Shown here in pieces: positions 36,344 to 44,346 of a stretch of 46,665 bases of DNA. Within the stretch, counting starts at the first letter, position 1. Each line of letters opens with the position of its first letter. The position numbers and the translations under genes were made by a program. Below the pieces are notes generated by a model. It was not told the DNA's origin and did no database searches. It was given only the letters and a program-made list of their open reading frames with translations. The stretch is from Idiomarinaceae bacterium (GTDB lineage: Bacteria > Pseudomonadota > Gammaproteobacteria > Enterobacterales > Alteromonadaceae): the NCBI GenBank assembly GCA_002685255.1, contig NYWU01000022.1, positions 1-46,665 of the forward strand, written 5' to 3'.

Positions 36344-37189
36344 ATGTTAATTGCGGTTATCCTGTGCGTGCTCCTGACGATTGCGATTTGGTTGACCTGG
36401 ATGCGTCAGCTGAATCGAAATCGTATACAAGCGATTGAGGGCACGTTGGCGCACCACACGCAGCGCTCGCTACAAGAGTTTTTCGTTTTCTTACCGGTTA
36501 AGTGGCTAATTAGGGGATATTTGATTGCGAGCTGTATCTTACCGCTCGTGATGGGGATGACATTAGGGTTGCAGTCGGCCGGCGTGACTTTGGCTGTTTG
36601 CTTAATATCACCGCCAATGATCTACCGTTGGCTACGAAATAAACGCTACCGTGCTTTACAACGACAGTTACCGATGTTGTTAATGAATCTATCTAATCAA
36701 TTGAAGTCAGGAATGAGTATGGTGAACGCCATCACTACACTTTTTGACGAGTTTGAGGCACCGCTTGGACAGGAGGTGAACGAAATCATTCGTCAAGTTA
36801 AGTTAGGCGATGATTTGCCCAGTGCGCTCGCCAACTGGCAACAGCGAGTACCTATTTTTAGCATTACGCTCGTGGTTCAAGCTTTAATACTGGGATACCG
36901 CAATGGTGGCCAACAGTCACAAGTATTGCGGAGGTTGGCGGAGAACTTGGGTCAACAGCAAAAGGTGAGGGACCGTCAACAGGCATTATCAGCGCAAGGG
37001 CGTATGCAGGCGTGGGTGTTAATTAGTATGCCGTTGGCATTGTTTCTTCTGCTTAACTGGATGAAACCCACGCATACCGCTTACTTGACAGGAACACTGA
37101 TCGGTCAGGTGGCACTCGGTGCAGCCGTGATATTGACTTTAATCGGCGCAATGATGGTTAAGCGCATTCTCAATACAGACGATTTTTAA
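36344..37189 (+). CDS. tadB: Tad inner-membrane platform protein TadB
   Basis: A 281-residue type II secretion F-domain protein. Hydrophobic helices lie at about 2-20, 58-88, 224-241 and 250-270. The cytoplasmic F domain contains LPMLLMNLSNQLKSGMSM, SALANWQQRVP and a GYRNGGQQSQVLRRLAEN segment, as in TadB. It should form the platform with TadC beneath the secretin. The stop overlaps the TadC ATG by one base. Confidence 0.9.
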   Translation: MLIAVILCVLLTIAIWLTWMRQLNRNRIQAIEGTLAHHTQRSLQEFFVFLPVKWLIRGYLIASCILPLVMGMTLGLQSAGVTLAVCLISPPMIYRWLRNKRYRALQRQLPMLLMNLSNQLKSGMSMVNAITTLFDEFEAPLGQEVNEIIRQVKLGDDLPSALANWQQRVPIFSITLVVQALILGYRNGGQQSQVLRRLAENLGQQQKVRDRQQALSAQGRMQAWVLISMPLALFLLLNWMKPTHTAYLTGTLIGQVALGAAVILTLIGAMMVKRILNTDDF

Positions 37190-37983
37190 TGCAACTCGTT
37201 ATTATAGTTTTTTGTTTATTCGTGCTTTGCTGTCTTTTAAGTGGCTTATTGATTTGGTTAGCGCGAATTATTCGGCTAACGGAACGCTGGGAGCGTGTCT
37301 GTGAACGCGTGTACCAGAAAATCCCTCTACGGACTCAGGTTTTACTGCGGCGCTGGTTCGACTTAGAGCAACAAGCCGCCAAGTTTCATTGTCGGGTTAT
37401 TAATGTCAGCAGTGTAATTGCGCTGCTGGCGCTTGTGAGTATTTCGCTCCAATTAGGCTGGTTGTTGATGTTATTAATGTTGGTGACCGCATTAATTATC
37501 CAACGTGGACAACGGCAATTTCGCAGTAAACAAGCCCGAATCTATCGGGAACTTCCCGACTTTTGTGATCTGCTTGGGATGATGTTGGCATCAGGTTTAC
37601 CGTTAATTCCTGCACTTGACCGGGTCTCTAACGCGTCGAGTACGGGGTATTTGGCTCGAGAAATACATTATGTTGGACAACAGATACGACGAGGCACTGA
37701 CCTAGGCAGCGCATTGTTTGGCTTAGCAGATTTATACCGTATTAACGCTTTAAGTGAATGGTGCAAGTTGTTAAATCGAGGCTACCAACAAGGCAATAGT
37801 TTAATCGATGCATTGCTGTTTTTCTCTGAGCAACTGCGCGATGAACAACTTAATCAAGCCGAGAAAAAGGCTCAAGAGGCGCCGGTAAAATTGTTGCTAC
37901 CATTACTCAGTTGCTTTTTCCCAGTAAACTTCTTAGTGATTTTGGGACCCATCTTTATTCAGTTGCACCAAGGGGGTTACTAG
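37189..37983 (+). CDS. tadC: Tad inner-membrane platform protein TadC
   Basis: A 264-residue F-domain protein. N-terminal helix 2-24, a second hydrophobic region at about 75-102, then the F domain (RELPDFCDLLGMMLASGLPL in part; RGTDLGSALFGLA; GYQQGNSLIDALLFFSEQLR) and a C-terminal helix (KLLLPLLSCFFPVNFLVILGP in part). The KKAQEAPVKLLLPL ending is typical of TadC. It overlaps tadB by one base and the DUF192 gene by one base. Confidence 0.9.
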   Translation: MQLVIIVFCLFVLCCLLSGLLIWLARIIRLTERWERVCERVYQKIPLRTQVLLRRWFDLEQQAAKFHCRVINVSSVIALLALVSISLQLGWLLMLLMLVTALIIQRGQRQFRSKQARIYRELPDFCDLLGMMLASGLPLIPALDRVSNASSTGYLAREIHYVGQQIRRGTDLGSALFGLADLYRINALSEWCKLLNRGYQQGNSLIDALLFFSEQLRDEQLNQAEKKAQEAPVKLLLPLLSCFFPVNFLVILGPIFIQLHQGGY

Positions 37984-38405
37984 TGACGAGTACCATTATT
38001 TGGCCCGACACGCAGTACCTAACAGGCTATTTTTCGCGTTTACGGGGTGTTACAGCATTAACCGAGATGACGCCACTGAGTGCAATTTGGTTTCCACGCT
38101 GTCGCGCTATACATACCTTGGGTATGCGTTTCCCAATTGATGTGGTCGCGCTCGATAAGGAAGGAGTCATAATCAATGTGAAGCGTTTTTTAACGCCGAA
38201 TAGAATTTACATTCAGAAGCGGGCGCATACAGTGATCGAACTGTGTGCATTGAGCCCGTATCCACTCGAATCATGGATTGGAGCTAAGCTCGATTTAGAG
38301 GCAAGGAGTCAAAATGAAGAAAAGCATTGGGCTACTCGTATTATGTTTGAGCGCATGCACGAGCACACCACAGTCGCCTCAGTACGCGCAATATCAATTA
38401 GGTAA
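37983..38405 (+). CDS. DUF192-like protein within the Tad locus
   Basis: A 140-residue protein starting at GTG 37983, whose first base is the last base of the TadC stop; AAGGGGG lies upstream. The segment CRAIHTLGMRFPIDVVALDKEG matches, in parts, the DUF192 core pattern of a short hydrophobic run, MRFPID, and a following VIxV strand. No signal peptide is seen. DUF192 has no established function. The last 32 residues or so (from SQNEEKHW) are read in a second frame of the next gene, a 92-nt overlap, and do not look like DUF192. Either the overlap is real or a frameshift has lengthened this gene. Confidence 0.65.
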   Translation: MTSTIIWPDTQYLTGYFSRLRGVTALTEMTPLSAIWFPRCRAIHTLGMRFPIDVVALDKEGVIINVKRFLTPNRIYIQKRAHTVIELCALSPYPLESWIGAKLDLEARSQNEEKHWATRIMFERMHEHTTVASVRAISIR

Positions 38406-38751
38406 TGCTAAAGCATGGTACGAACAGGGAGATCTATTGTCGGCGGAGCAGCAGCTCAATGCATTACATCAGAATGGTGCGGGAAGTGCAGCGAGTTGGC
38501 GCTTACTCGGTAATATTCATCTTCGGCAGCATCGTTTAGAGGCAGCCCGCGAGGCGTACCGCAAGTCTGTACAGCTCAATCCTCACGAAGCCGATGTGTG
38601 GCACAATTTAGCGTTGACGGAGCTGCGACAAACAACAGCGACGTTGATGAAAGCACGCACGCAACTGCAACGCTTGCCCGATGAAGATGAACGCTTACTT
38701 GCCCTGTTACTTAAGCTTCAACGCGTCAATATAGGCAATGAGCATCCTTAA
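38314..38751 (+). CDS. tadD: TPR lipoprotein, TadD-like
   Basis: A 145-residue lipoprotein: signal peptide with lipobox LSAC, lipidated C15. The mature part contains TPR repeats (NAKAWYEQGDLLSAEQQL; SWRLLGNIHLRQHRLEAAR; AYRKSVQLNPHEADVWHN, in sections). TadD is the TPR lipoprotein of Tad systems and pilotin-like for the secretin. AAGGAG precedes the ATG. It overlaps the DUF192 gene by 92 nt and the following gene by 14 nt. Confidence 0.75.
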   Translation: MKKSIGLLVLCLSACTSTPQSPQYAQYQLGNAKAWYEQGDLLSAEQQLNALHQNGAGSAASWRLLGNIHLRQHRLEAAREAYRKSVQLNPHEADVWHNLALTELRQTTATLMKARTQLQRLPDEDERLLALLLKLQRVNIGNEHP

Positions 38752-39121
38752 CCGCGGTTTCGTGATGAGCATCATATTAGTAGCGCTACTGAGTTTAGTG
38801 CTACCCGCTGGCGCTATGACCCTTACCTTGCAACGGCAAAGCTGGCTGCAGAGCGCGCTCAGCGGTGAGTATATGAGAATGATTGTTAGTGCTTGGCAAA
38901 TTCAATCTGAGCATATCCAACGTGCACCCACGATTCAGGAGTTTTCAGACTATTTAATGCGCTCTGAAGTACCTTGGCGAGTGCAATTAACTAAAGTGGC
39001 AGGGCGCACGTACGCGGTTATCCAGCCTGTCACTGCACTACAAATGCGTTATTGGACTGATTATACTGAGGGACAGCCCGCACACAATCAGTGGCGTGTT
39101 GAGCTACCGGATAACCGCTAA
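38738..39121 (+). CDS. unknown exported or membrane protein ending the Tad locus
   Basis: A 127-residue protein with an N-terminal hydrophobic segment (about 9-26, FVMSIILVALLSLVLPAGA) that can serve as a signal peptide cut after AGA or as an anchor; the rest is a small polar domain (about 100 residues) ending in WRVELPDN. I do not recognise the family. It overlaps the TadD-like gene by 14 nt, so it belongs to the same operon. It ends 12 nt before the convergent smpB gene. Confidence 0.55.
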   Translation: MSILNRGFVMSIILVALLSLVLPAGAMTLTLQRQSWLQSALSGEYMRMIVSAWQIQSEHIQRAPTIQEFSDYLMRSEVPWRVQLTKVAGRTYAVIQPVTALQMRYWTDYTEGQPAHNQWRVELPDNR

Positions 39122-39133
39122 TTGTACTGTGGA

Positions 39134-39613
39134 TTAACGCACTGAGTGCTTGAGGATACGTGATTTCTGACGTTGCCAGTCACGCTCTTTAACTGTATCG
39201 CGCTTGTCGTGCGACTTTTTGCCTTTAGCTAAATAACATTCCAGTTTAACCCAGCAATGTTTCCAATACATGGCTGTTGCTACGACTGCAAACCCTTCAC
39301 GCTCGGACGCACCTATGAGTTTGTCTAGCTCTTTCTTTTTTAACAGCAGTTTACGCGAGCGGTCCGGTTCACAATAAACATGACTCGACGCCTGAGTGAG
39401 CGGCTGAATTTCCGCACCCAGTAAATACGCCTCGCCATTTTTCATGATGACGTAGCTGTCGCGAATATTGACCTTTCCTTCACGAATACTTTTTACTTCC
39501 CAGCCTTGTAGACTGATGCCCGCCTCAAATTTTTCTTCAAGAAAATATTCATGGCGTGCTTTTTTATTCAGTGCGATGGTCGAACTATTTGATTGTGATT
39601 TTTTCTTACTCAT
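39134..39613 (-). CDS. smpB: tmRNA-binding protein SmpB
   Basis: A 159-residue protein required for trans-translation by tmRNA. The SmpB core is clear: [20 protein letters not shown] in part, [19 protein letters not shown], and the basic C-terminal tail ([21 protein letters not shown] in part). The start ATG 39611-39613 has no ribosome-binding site, and a TATAAT lies 7 nt upstream, so the mRNA may be leaderless. ssrA, often downstream of smpB, is not in this window; the Tad locus occupies that position. Confidence 0.96.
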   Translation of the reverse strand: MSKKKSQSNSSTIALNKKARHEYFLEEKFEAGISLQGWEVKSIREGKVNIRDSYVIMKNGEAYLLGAEIQPLTQASSHVYCEPDRSRKLLLKKKELDKLIGASEREGFAVVATAMYWKHCWVKLECYLAKGKKSHDKRDTVKERDWQRQKSRILKHSVR

Positions 39614-39620
39614 GGCAACT

Positions 39621-39626
39621 ATTATA
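39621..39626 (-). promoter_or_regulatory. -10 element just upstream of smpB
   Basis: A perfect TATAAT on the minus strand ends 7 nt before the smpB ATG, which would place the transcription start at or next to the A of the start codon. The -35 region at the usual distance (39644-39649, ATTTTC) is poor. Confidence 0.45.
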
Positions 39627-39662
39627 CCCATGAAAAACTAAAAGAAAATTCATTTTAAGGGC

Positions 39663-39690
39663 TTCAATGAATACGTGTTTGAGTTATCAT
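39663..39690 (+). promoter_or_regulatory. possible sigma70 promoter of ratA
   Basis: TTCAAT (39663-39668) and TATCAT (39685-39690) with a 16-nt spacer lie 31 nt before the ratA start in the divergent smpB/ratA gap. Confidence 0.4.
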
Positions 39691-39721
39691 TGCGCTAAAC
39701 GAAGTAAGCGACAGAGGATTC

Positions 39722-40153
39722 ATGCCTAGCATATCAAAAAGCACGCTGGTCTCATACAGCGCTGAGCAGATGTTTGACTTGGTTAATGACATAGAGTCAT
39801 ACCCTGATTTTGTACCAGGGTGTGTTGGCTCTCAAGTACATGAATCTAACTCGGACTTTAAGGTTGCTAGCCTCGATATTAGTAAGGCAGGTATTAAGAA
39901 ACGGTTCACTACGCGCAACCGTTTATTTAAACCTGAGCGCATCGATATGTCTCTTGAAGACGGTCCGTTTGAATCACTGAGTGGGGGATGGCAGTTTATT
40001 CCCCTCGCTGATAACGCGTGTAAAATTCAATTTGACCTGACCTTTGAATTTTCAAACCGATTATTGGGTATGGCTTTTGGTAAGGTATTTAGCGAGGTTA
40101 CCGCGCGTATGGTTGATGCCTTTGCTCAACGCGCTAAGCAGGTGTACGGGTAG
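39722..40153 (+). CDS. ratA: RatA-like START-domain protein (coenzyme Q-binding family)
   Basis: A 143-residue START/polyketide-cyclase-fold protein. STLVSYSAEQMFDLVNDIESYPDFVPGC in sections, and the C-terminal FGKVFSEVTARMVDAFAQRA, are typical of RatA/Coq10. E. coli RatA was described as a ribosome association toxin, while the family in general binds ubiquinone. It is divergent from smpB and followed after 2 nt by ratB, the common order. Confidence 0.93.
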   Translation: MPSISKSTLVSYSAEQMFDLVNDIESYPDFVPGCVGSQVHESNSDFKVASLDISKAGIKKRFTTRNRLFKPERIDMSLEDGPFESLSGGWQFIPLADNACKIQFDLTFEFSNRLLGMAFGKVFSEVTARMVDAFAQRAKQVYG

Positions 40154-40155
40154 GT

Positions 40156-40500
40156 ATGGCGATGATGGTGATTGAAGTTGCCTACGCGACGCCAGAGCGA
40201 CAAGCAATCCTAACAGTGACTGTGGCTGAGGGAACCGACGTGAAAACCTGTATCGAACGGTCGGGCATATTGGAACAGTTCACTGATATTGATCTTGGGA
40301 AACAGAAAGTAGGCATTTGGAGTAAGGCAACGAAACTCGATGCGCAACCACGGGACGGTGATCGTATTGAAATTTATCGCCCACTTATAGCGGATCCAAA
40401 AGCGATACGTAAAAAGCGGGCAGAACGAGCAAAACAAGAAGGGCGCGCCGATAGAGTGACGGGTGGGCGGCCCGATGCGAAACGCCGAACGAGCGACTAA
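40156..40500 (+). CDS. ratB: RnfH/RatB family protein
   Basis: A 114-residue ubiquitin-fold-like protein of the RnfH/RatB family: IEVAYATPERQAIL, VGIWSKATKLDAQPRDGDRIEIYRPLIADPK in sections. The C-terminal 25 residues are basic and poorly conserved. The family is without firm function; it pairs with RatA. The start ATG is 2 nt after the ratA stop. Confidence 0.93.
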   Translation: MAMMVIEVAYATPERQAILTVTVAEGTDVKTCIERSGILEQFTDIDLGKQKVGIWSKATKLDAQPRDGDRIEIYRPLIADPKAIRKKRAERAKQEGRADRVTGGRPDAKRRTSD

Positions 40501-40517
40501 GCGAAGTAGGAGTTGGG

Positions 40518-40994
40518 ATGAAGCTTTATATCATGCGTCATGGGCAAGCCGAACCGATGTCTGATCCTTGGCCGGATAGTGAACGTCGTCTCACTGACGA
40601 GGGTATTACCGAAGTACGACATGCGAGCGAATGGCTGATACAACAATGCGATGTTGTTGAGCAGTGTTATACCAGCCCCTACCAGCGTGCGCGAGAAACG
40701 CAGAGGGTCATGAATGAGCGGTTAAACTGCCGTGAAGTCAAAGTGTTGGACTGTTTAACTCCGGAAAAGCGAGTTCATGAAACAGTGACTGAGTTAGCCG
40801 CTGAACTTGCTATAGTGGGTGTGAAGTCTGCACTCGTGGTGACGCATATGCCACTAGTAAGTTATTTAGTGGCTGAAATCGATAAAACCCAACAGCCGCC
40901 GATCTTTTCTACGGCAGCGATCGCTGAAATCGACTTTGACCCGGCAACGGGTATCGGAAAATTGCGACAGCTGATGCAACCGGAGCACTGCTAA
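40518..40994 (+). CDS. sixA: phosphohistidine phosphatase SixA
   Basis: A 158-residue histidine phosphatase. It begins MKLYIMRHGQAEP, with H8 as the phospho-acceptor in the RHG motif; SPYQRARETQ and VVTHMPLVSYL carry the second catalytic His. SixA removes phosphate from histidine-phosphotransfer proteins such as ArcB or the nitrogen PTS protein. It converges on smrB, as in many gammaproteobacteria. Confidence 0.95.
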   Translation: MKLYIMRHGQAEPMSDPWPDSERRLTDEGITEVRHASEWLIQQCDVVEQCYTSPYQRARETQRVMNERLNCREVKVLDCLTPEKRVHETVTELAAELAIVGVKSALVVTHMPLVSYLVAEIDKTQQPPIFSTAAIAEIDFDPATGIGKLRQLMQPEHC

Positions 40995-40997
40995 TCG

Positions 40998-41573
40998 TTA
41001 CTCAGGCGCTTGCAGTAGTATCAGTACTGCCGCATCGCCGCCAAACGTTTTTGGTGCCTGATGAAAGGCGCGCACGGCAGGATGTTGAATAAGCCAATGA
41101 GGCAGTTGTTTTTTCAGTACACCAGTGCCGTGACCGTGCATGACTGAACAGCACTGTATTAACTCTTTCTCGCAAGCCGTTAACATCGCGGCCAATTCGT
41201 GTTTAGCCTGTGCAACGGTTAAACCGTGCAAATCAAGTAACATTTCTGGGGCGTAGTCACCGCGGCGTAATTGCTTTGCTAAGTAGCTACTTTCACCCGG
41301 AGCCGTATACGCCACTTTGTCATCGCCTAAATAGCCTTCGAAGTTGTCAGAAAATGTATCTCGTACTATGTCTTGAACATCTTTAACCTCTTGCTTTTGA
41401 CGTTTGTGGTGCTTTTGCTGGATTTTCTCTCGAGCTGATAGCGGAGCTATCTCATCGTTTTCTATCGGTTGAATACCCGCCATCGCTTGCCTAAACAGAT
41501 CGCGATCATCTGCATCGAATACAGCATCTTGATCGTTATTTTTTTTATCACTCGATTTGTATTTTGAAGCCAT
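40998..41573 (-). CDS. smrB: Smr-domain endonuclease SmrB
   Basis: A 191-residue Smr-domain protein. The LDLHGLTVAQAKHEL and MHGHGTGVLKKQL motifs carry the conserved DxH and GHG residues. SmrB cleaves mRNA at collided ribosomes in E. coli. The N-terminal half is charged and probably binds the ribosome. It is divergent from prmB, as in E. coli. Confidence 0.95.
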   Translation of the reverse strand: MASKYKSSDKKNNDQDAVFDADDRDLFRQAMAGIQPIENDEIAPLSAREKIQQKHHKRQKQEVKDVQDIVRDTFSDNFEGYLGDDKVAYTAPGESSYLAKQLRRGDYAPEMLLDLHGLTVAQAKHELAAMLTACEKELIQCCSVMHGHGTGVLKKQLPHWLIQHPAVRAFHQAPKTFGGDAAVLILLQAPE

Positions 41574-41650
41574 GATGGATGATTCCTAGCGTCGCTTAAG
41601 GTATCTTATACAGCAGTTAAGTATAACCGATTTACTATCAGGGGATAAGT

Positions 41651-42577
41651 TTGGATTCAGAAGCGACTCAGCAAGCCATTGGTGAATTACACACGATTGA
41701 TGACATTTTACGTTGGAGTGTCAGTCAAATGGCCAGTGCCGGTGTCTATTTTGGGCACGGATACGCCAATGCCGTGGAAGAAGCGCGAGCGCTGCTCGGG
41801 CATGTGGTGTCATTAACGCCTGATGAACTCATTGACATGCGCCACTGCCGTCTGACCACCCAAGAAAAGACCAATTATGTAGCGTTACTCGGTCGCCGAA
41901 TTGCTGAGCGCACGCCAGCTGCCTACATCTTGAATCAAGCTTGGTTCGCGGGCTTACCATTCTATGTGGATGAGCGCGTTTTGGTTCCACGTTCGCCGTT
42001 TGCTGAACTTATCGAACAAGGCTTTCAGCCGTGGTTGACGCAAGCGCCTGAGCGAGTGTTGGATATGTGTACCGGCAGTGGGTGTATTGCGATTGCGTGT
42101 GCCTACGCGTTTCCAGAGGCCGAAGTGGATGCCACGGATATATCGACTGATGCGCTGGCAGTAGCAGAATACAATATTGCTGAGCATGGGCTCGATGCGC
42201 AAGTGTTTCCTATTCAATCCGATGTGTTTGCTGGGTTGCAAGGTCAACAATATGACCTAATCGTTACCAATCCACCCTACGTTGATGCCGAAGATATGTC
42301 GGATTTACCTGATGAGTTTAAGCATGAACCAGAGCTCGGTTTAGCCGCAGGTGATGATGGCTTAAGTTTGGTCGATACGATGTTACTCGAAGCGGCCGAT
42401 CATTTGACCGACAATGGTTTACTGTTTTGTGAAGTCGGCAATTCTATGACAGCGCTGGATGAGAAGTATCCTGAGACCGGCTTTATTTGGTTAGAGTTTG
42501 AGCGCGGTGGACACGGTGTCTTTGTGCTCAATAAAGCGCAACTTGAACATCACCGTGCGTGTTACGGAAATTCGTAG
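41651..42577 (+). CDS. prmB: 50S ribosomal protein L3 glutamine methyltransferase
   Basis: A 308-residue SAM-dependent methyltransferase. The motif I segment [15 protein letters not shown] is at about 137-151 and NPPY at 207-210; it modifies ribosomal protein L3. The start is TTG 41651, with GGGGA (41641-41645) upstream and no ATG before residue 27, which would remove a conserved helix. aroC follows 9 nt downstream, the standard prmB-aroC order. Confidence 0.95.
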   Translation: MDSEATQQAIGELHTIDDILRWSVSQMASAGVYFGHGYANAVEEARALLGHVVSLTPDELIDMRHCRLTTQEKTNYVALLGRRIAERTPAAYILNQAWFAGLPFYVDERVLVPRSPFAELIEQGFQPWLTQAPERVLDMCTGSGCIAIACAYAFPEAEVDATDISTDALAVAEYNIAEHGLDAQVFPIQSDVFAGLQGQQYDLIVTNPPYVDAEDMSDLPDEFKHEPELGLAAGDDGLSLVDTMLLEAADHLTDNGLLFCEVGNSMTALDEKYPETGFIWLEFERGGHGVFVLNKAQLEHHRACYGNS

Positions 42578-42586
42578 GAGCGAGTC

Positions 42587-43663
42587 ATGGCTGGGAATAC
42601 GTGGGGTACATTATTTACCGTAACGACTTTTGGTGAAAGTCATGGTGTAGGGCTCGGCGCTGTGGTTGATGGATGTCCCGCAGGTATCGAGCTCAGTCAC
42701 GAAGATATACAACAAGCACTTGACCGGCGTCGTCCTGGCACCAGCCGTTATACCACGCAACGGCAGGAACCCGATCAGGTTGAGATCTTATCGGGTGTGT
42801 TTGAAGGCCGCACAACAGGGACACCGATCGGCCTGGTTATTCGCAATCAAGACCAACGAAGCCAAGACTATAGCGCCATCAAACAACAGTTTCGTCCAGG
42901 CCATGCCGATTATACCTACCTTAAAAAATATGGTATCCGCGATTACCGAGGCGGTGGCCGTTCTTCAGCACGTGAGACAGCAATGCGTGTCGCAGCCGGT
43001 GCTATTGCAGCCAAAGTGTTGGCTCAGCAGGGGATCAGTATTCGCGCCGCGTTGACTCAGATGGGTTCCGTGCACGCACCGGTACAAGCATGGTCTGCAG
43101 TAAAGGAAAATGCATTTTTCTGCGCTAACCCCGATGCGGTTGAGTCGATGGATGCGTTGATACGCGAGTTAAAAAAGCAAGGCGATTCGGTTGGCGCACG
43201 CATTTACGTCGAGGCGCAGGGCGTTCCTGTTGGCTGGGGTGAACCGGTATTTGATCGTTTAGATGCAGATATCGCTAAGGCATTGATGAGCATTAATGCC
43301 GCAAAAGCGGTTGCAGTGGGCGATGGATTTGACGTGGTGACGCAGCGCGGTAGCGAGCATCGTGATGAAATGACGACTGCGGGATTTCAATCCAATCATG
43401 CCGGCGGTGTACTCGGCGGCATTTCAACAGGGCAAACAGTGACTGCGGAAGTGGCATTTAAGCCCACCTCCAGTATTAGTATTCCGGGTAAAACCATCAC
43501 AACCGATGGCGAGCCCGTTGATATCGTCACTAAAGGACGACACGATCCCTGTGTAGGCATTCGTGCAGTGCCTATCGTTGAGGCCATGATGGCATTGGTT
43601 TTAGTGGATCATTTTTTACGTGATAGAGGTCAGAATGCAGGTGTCCAGCGCACCCCACTGTAA
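42587..43663 (+). CDS. aroC: chorismate synthase
   Basis: A 358-residue FMN-dependent enzyme forming chorismate from EPSP, the last shikimate step. [18 protein letters not shown] and [14 protein letters not shown], the [10 protein letters not shown] segment, and [17 protein letters not shown] are intact. The length is like E. coli AroC (361). The next gene overlaps its end by 29 nt. Confidence 0.98.
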   Translation: MAGNTWGTLFTVTTFGESHGVGLGAVVDGCPAGIELSHEDIQQALDRRRPGTSRYTTQRQEPDQVEILSGVFEGRTTGTPIGLVIRNQDQRSQDYSAIKQQFRPGHADYTYLKKYGIRDYRGGGRSSARETAMRVAAGAIAAKVLAQQGISIRAALTQMGSVHAPVQAWSAVKENAFFCANPDAVESMDALIRELKKQGDSVGARIYVEAQGVPVGWGEPVFDRLDADIAKALMSINAAKAVAVGDGFDVVTQRGSEHRDEMTTAGFQSNHAGGVLGGISTGQTVTAEVAFKPTSSISIPGKTITTDGEPVDIVTKGRHDPCVGIRAVPIVEAMMALVLVDHFLRDRGQNAGVQRTPL

Positions 43664-44192
43664 GCAACATGCGCGTCACTACCAGCAATTAATCGATATT
43701 TTTAACCAGTGTTTTGCAGCAACTGAACGTACGATATTGGTGTGCGGTGACGATGAACCCTATTATCGCCCCGCAGCAGAGGGTGAAACCCATCATCAAG
43801 TGGTATTCGCTCACGGCTTTTTTGCTTCCGCACTGCATGAGGTCGCCCACTGGTGTATTGCAGGGCGGGTGCGACGTCATATCTTCGATTATGGTTATTG
43901 GTATGTGCCGGACGGCCGAGATGCCATGCAGCAGCAACAGTTTGAAAAAGTCGAAGTGAAGCCCCAAGCGCTCGAGAAATTATTTTCTGAGTGTGCGGGG
44001 GTGCCGTTTCAGGTCAGCGTCGATAACTTATCAGGCATTGAGGTCGACCGCGCTGCCTTTGATAGTAAAGTAAGCGATCAACTTTTCGATTTTTTGCGTA
44101 CTTCATTACCGACGAGAGCGAAAGTTTTTGCTCAAGCATTATGTCGTTATTACCAACGACCCTGGCCTCCGGCTGAGGCGTTGGCACGTTAA
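43635..44192 (+). CDS. epmC: elongation factor P hydroxylase
   Basis: A 185-residue protein of the EpmC/YfcM family, which hydroxylates the lysylated Lys of EF-P. The metal motif HEVAHW is at 68-73 (H68, E69, H72) and [13 protein letters not shown] follows. I chose ATG 43635 with AGAGG upstream over GTG 43620. It overlaps aroC by 29 nt, an arrangement seen in relatives. EF-P, EpmA and EpmB are not in this window. Confidence 0.93.
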   Translation: MQVSSAPHCKQHARHYQQLIDIFNQCFAATERTILVCGDDEPYYRPAAEGETHHQVVFAHGFFASALHEVAHWCIAGRVRRHIFDYGYWYVPDGRDAMQQQQFEKVEVKPQALEKLFSECAGVPFQVSVDNLSGIEVDRAAFDSKVSDQLFDFLRTSLPTRAKVFAQALCRYYQRPWPPAEALAR

Positions 44193-44207
44193 CATCGAGG
44201 AGGAATT

Positions 44208-44339
44208 ATGAAACGCTATTTTGCTATGTTGATTGCGGTCATTGGTCTTGCAAGTTGCTCTACCATTGAAGGTATGGGTCAAGATGTTGAAGATGCAGGC
44301 GAAGCTATCGAAGAGTCTGCGGATGAAAATGGAGCTTAA
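44208..44339 (+). CDS. entericidin-like small lipoprotein
   Basis: A 43-residue protein starting MKRYFAMLIAVIGLASCST: a short signal with lipobox LASC, lipidated C17. The mature tail TIEGMGQDVEDAGEAIEES in part fits the entericidin A/B family (GxGxDvexaGeaie). AGGAGGAA (44199-44206) is a strong ribosome-binding site. It is 15 nt after epmC and 7 nt before the NAD-kinase-like gene. Entericidins are linked to cell-lysis and stress in enteric bacteria; that role is not shown here. The A/G-rich length is too small to be included in usual gene lists. Confidence 0.8.
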   Translation: MKRYFAMLIAVIGLASCSTIEGMGQDVEDAGEAIEESADENGA

Positions 44340-44346
44340 ATAACGC

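Noticed and set aside
39121-39134. ssrA (tmRNA) gene beside smpB
   Set aside because: Only 12 nt separate the Tad locus from smpB, and the other side holds ratA; no tmRNA acceptor-like ends were found.
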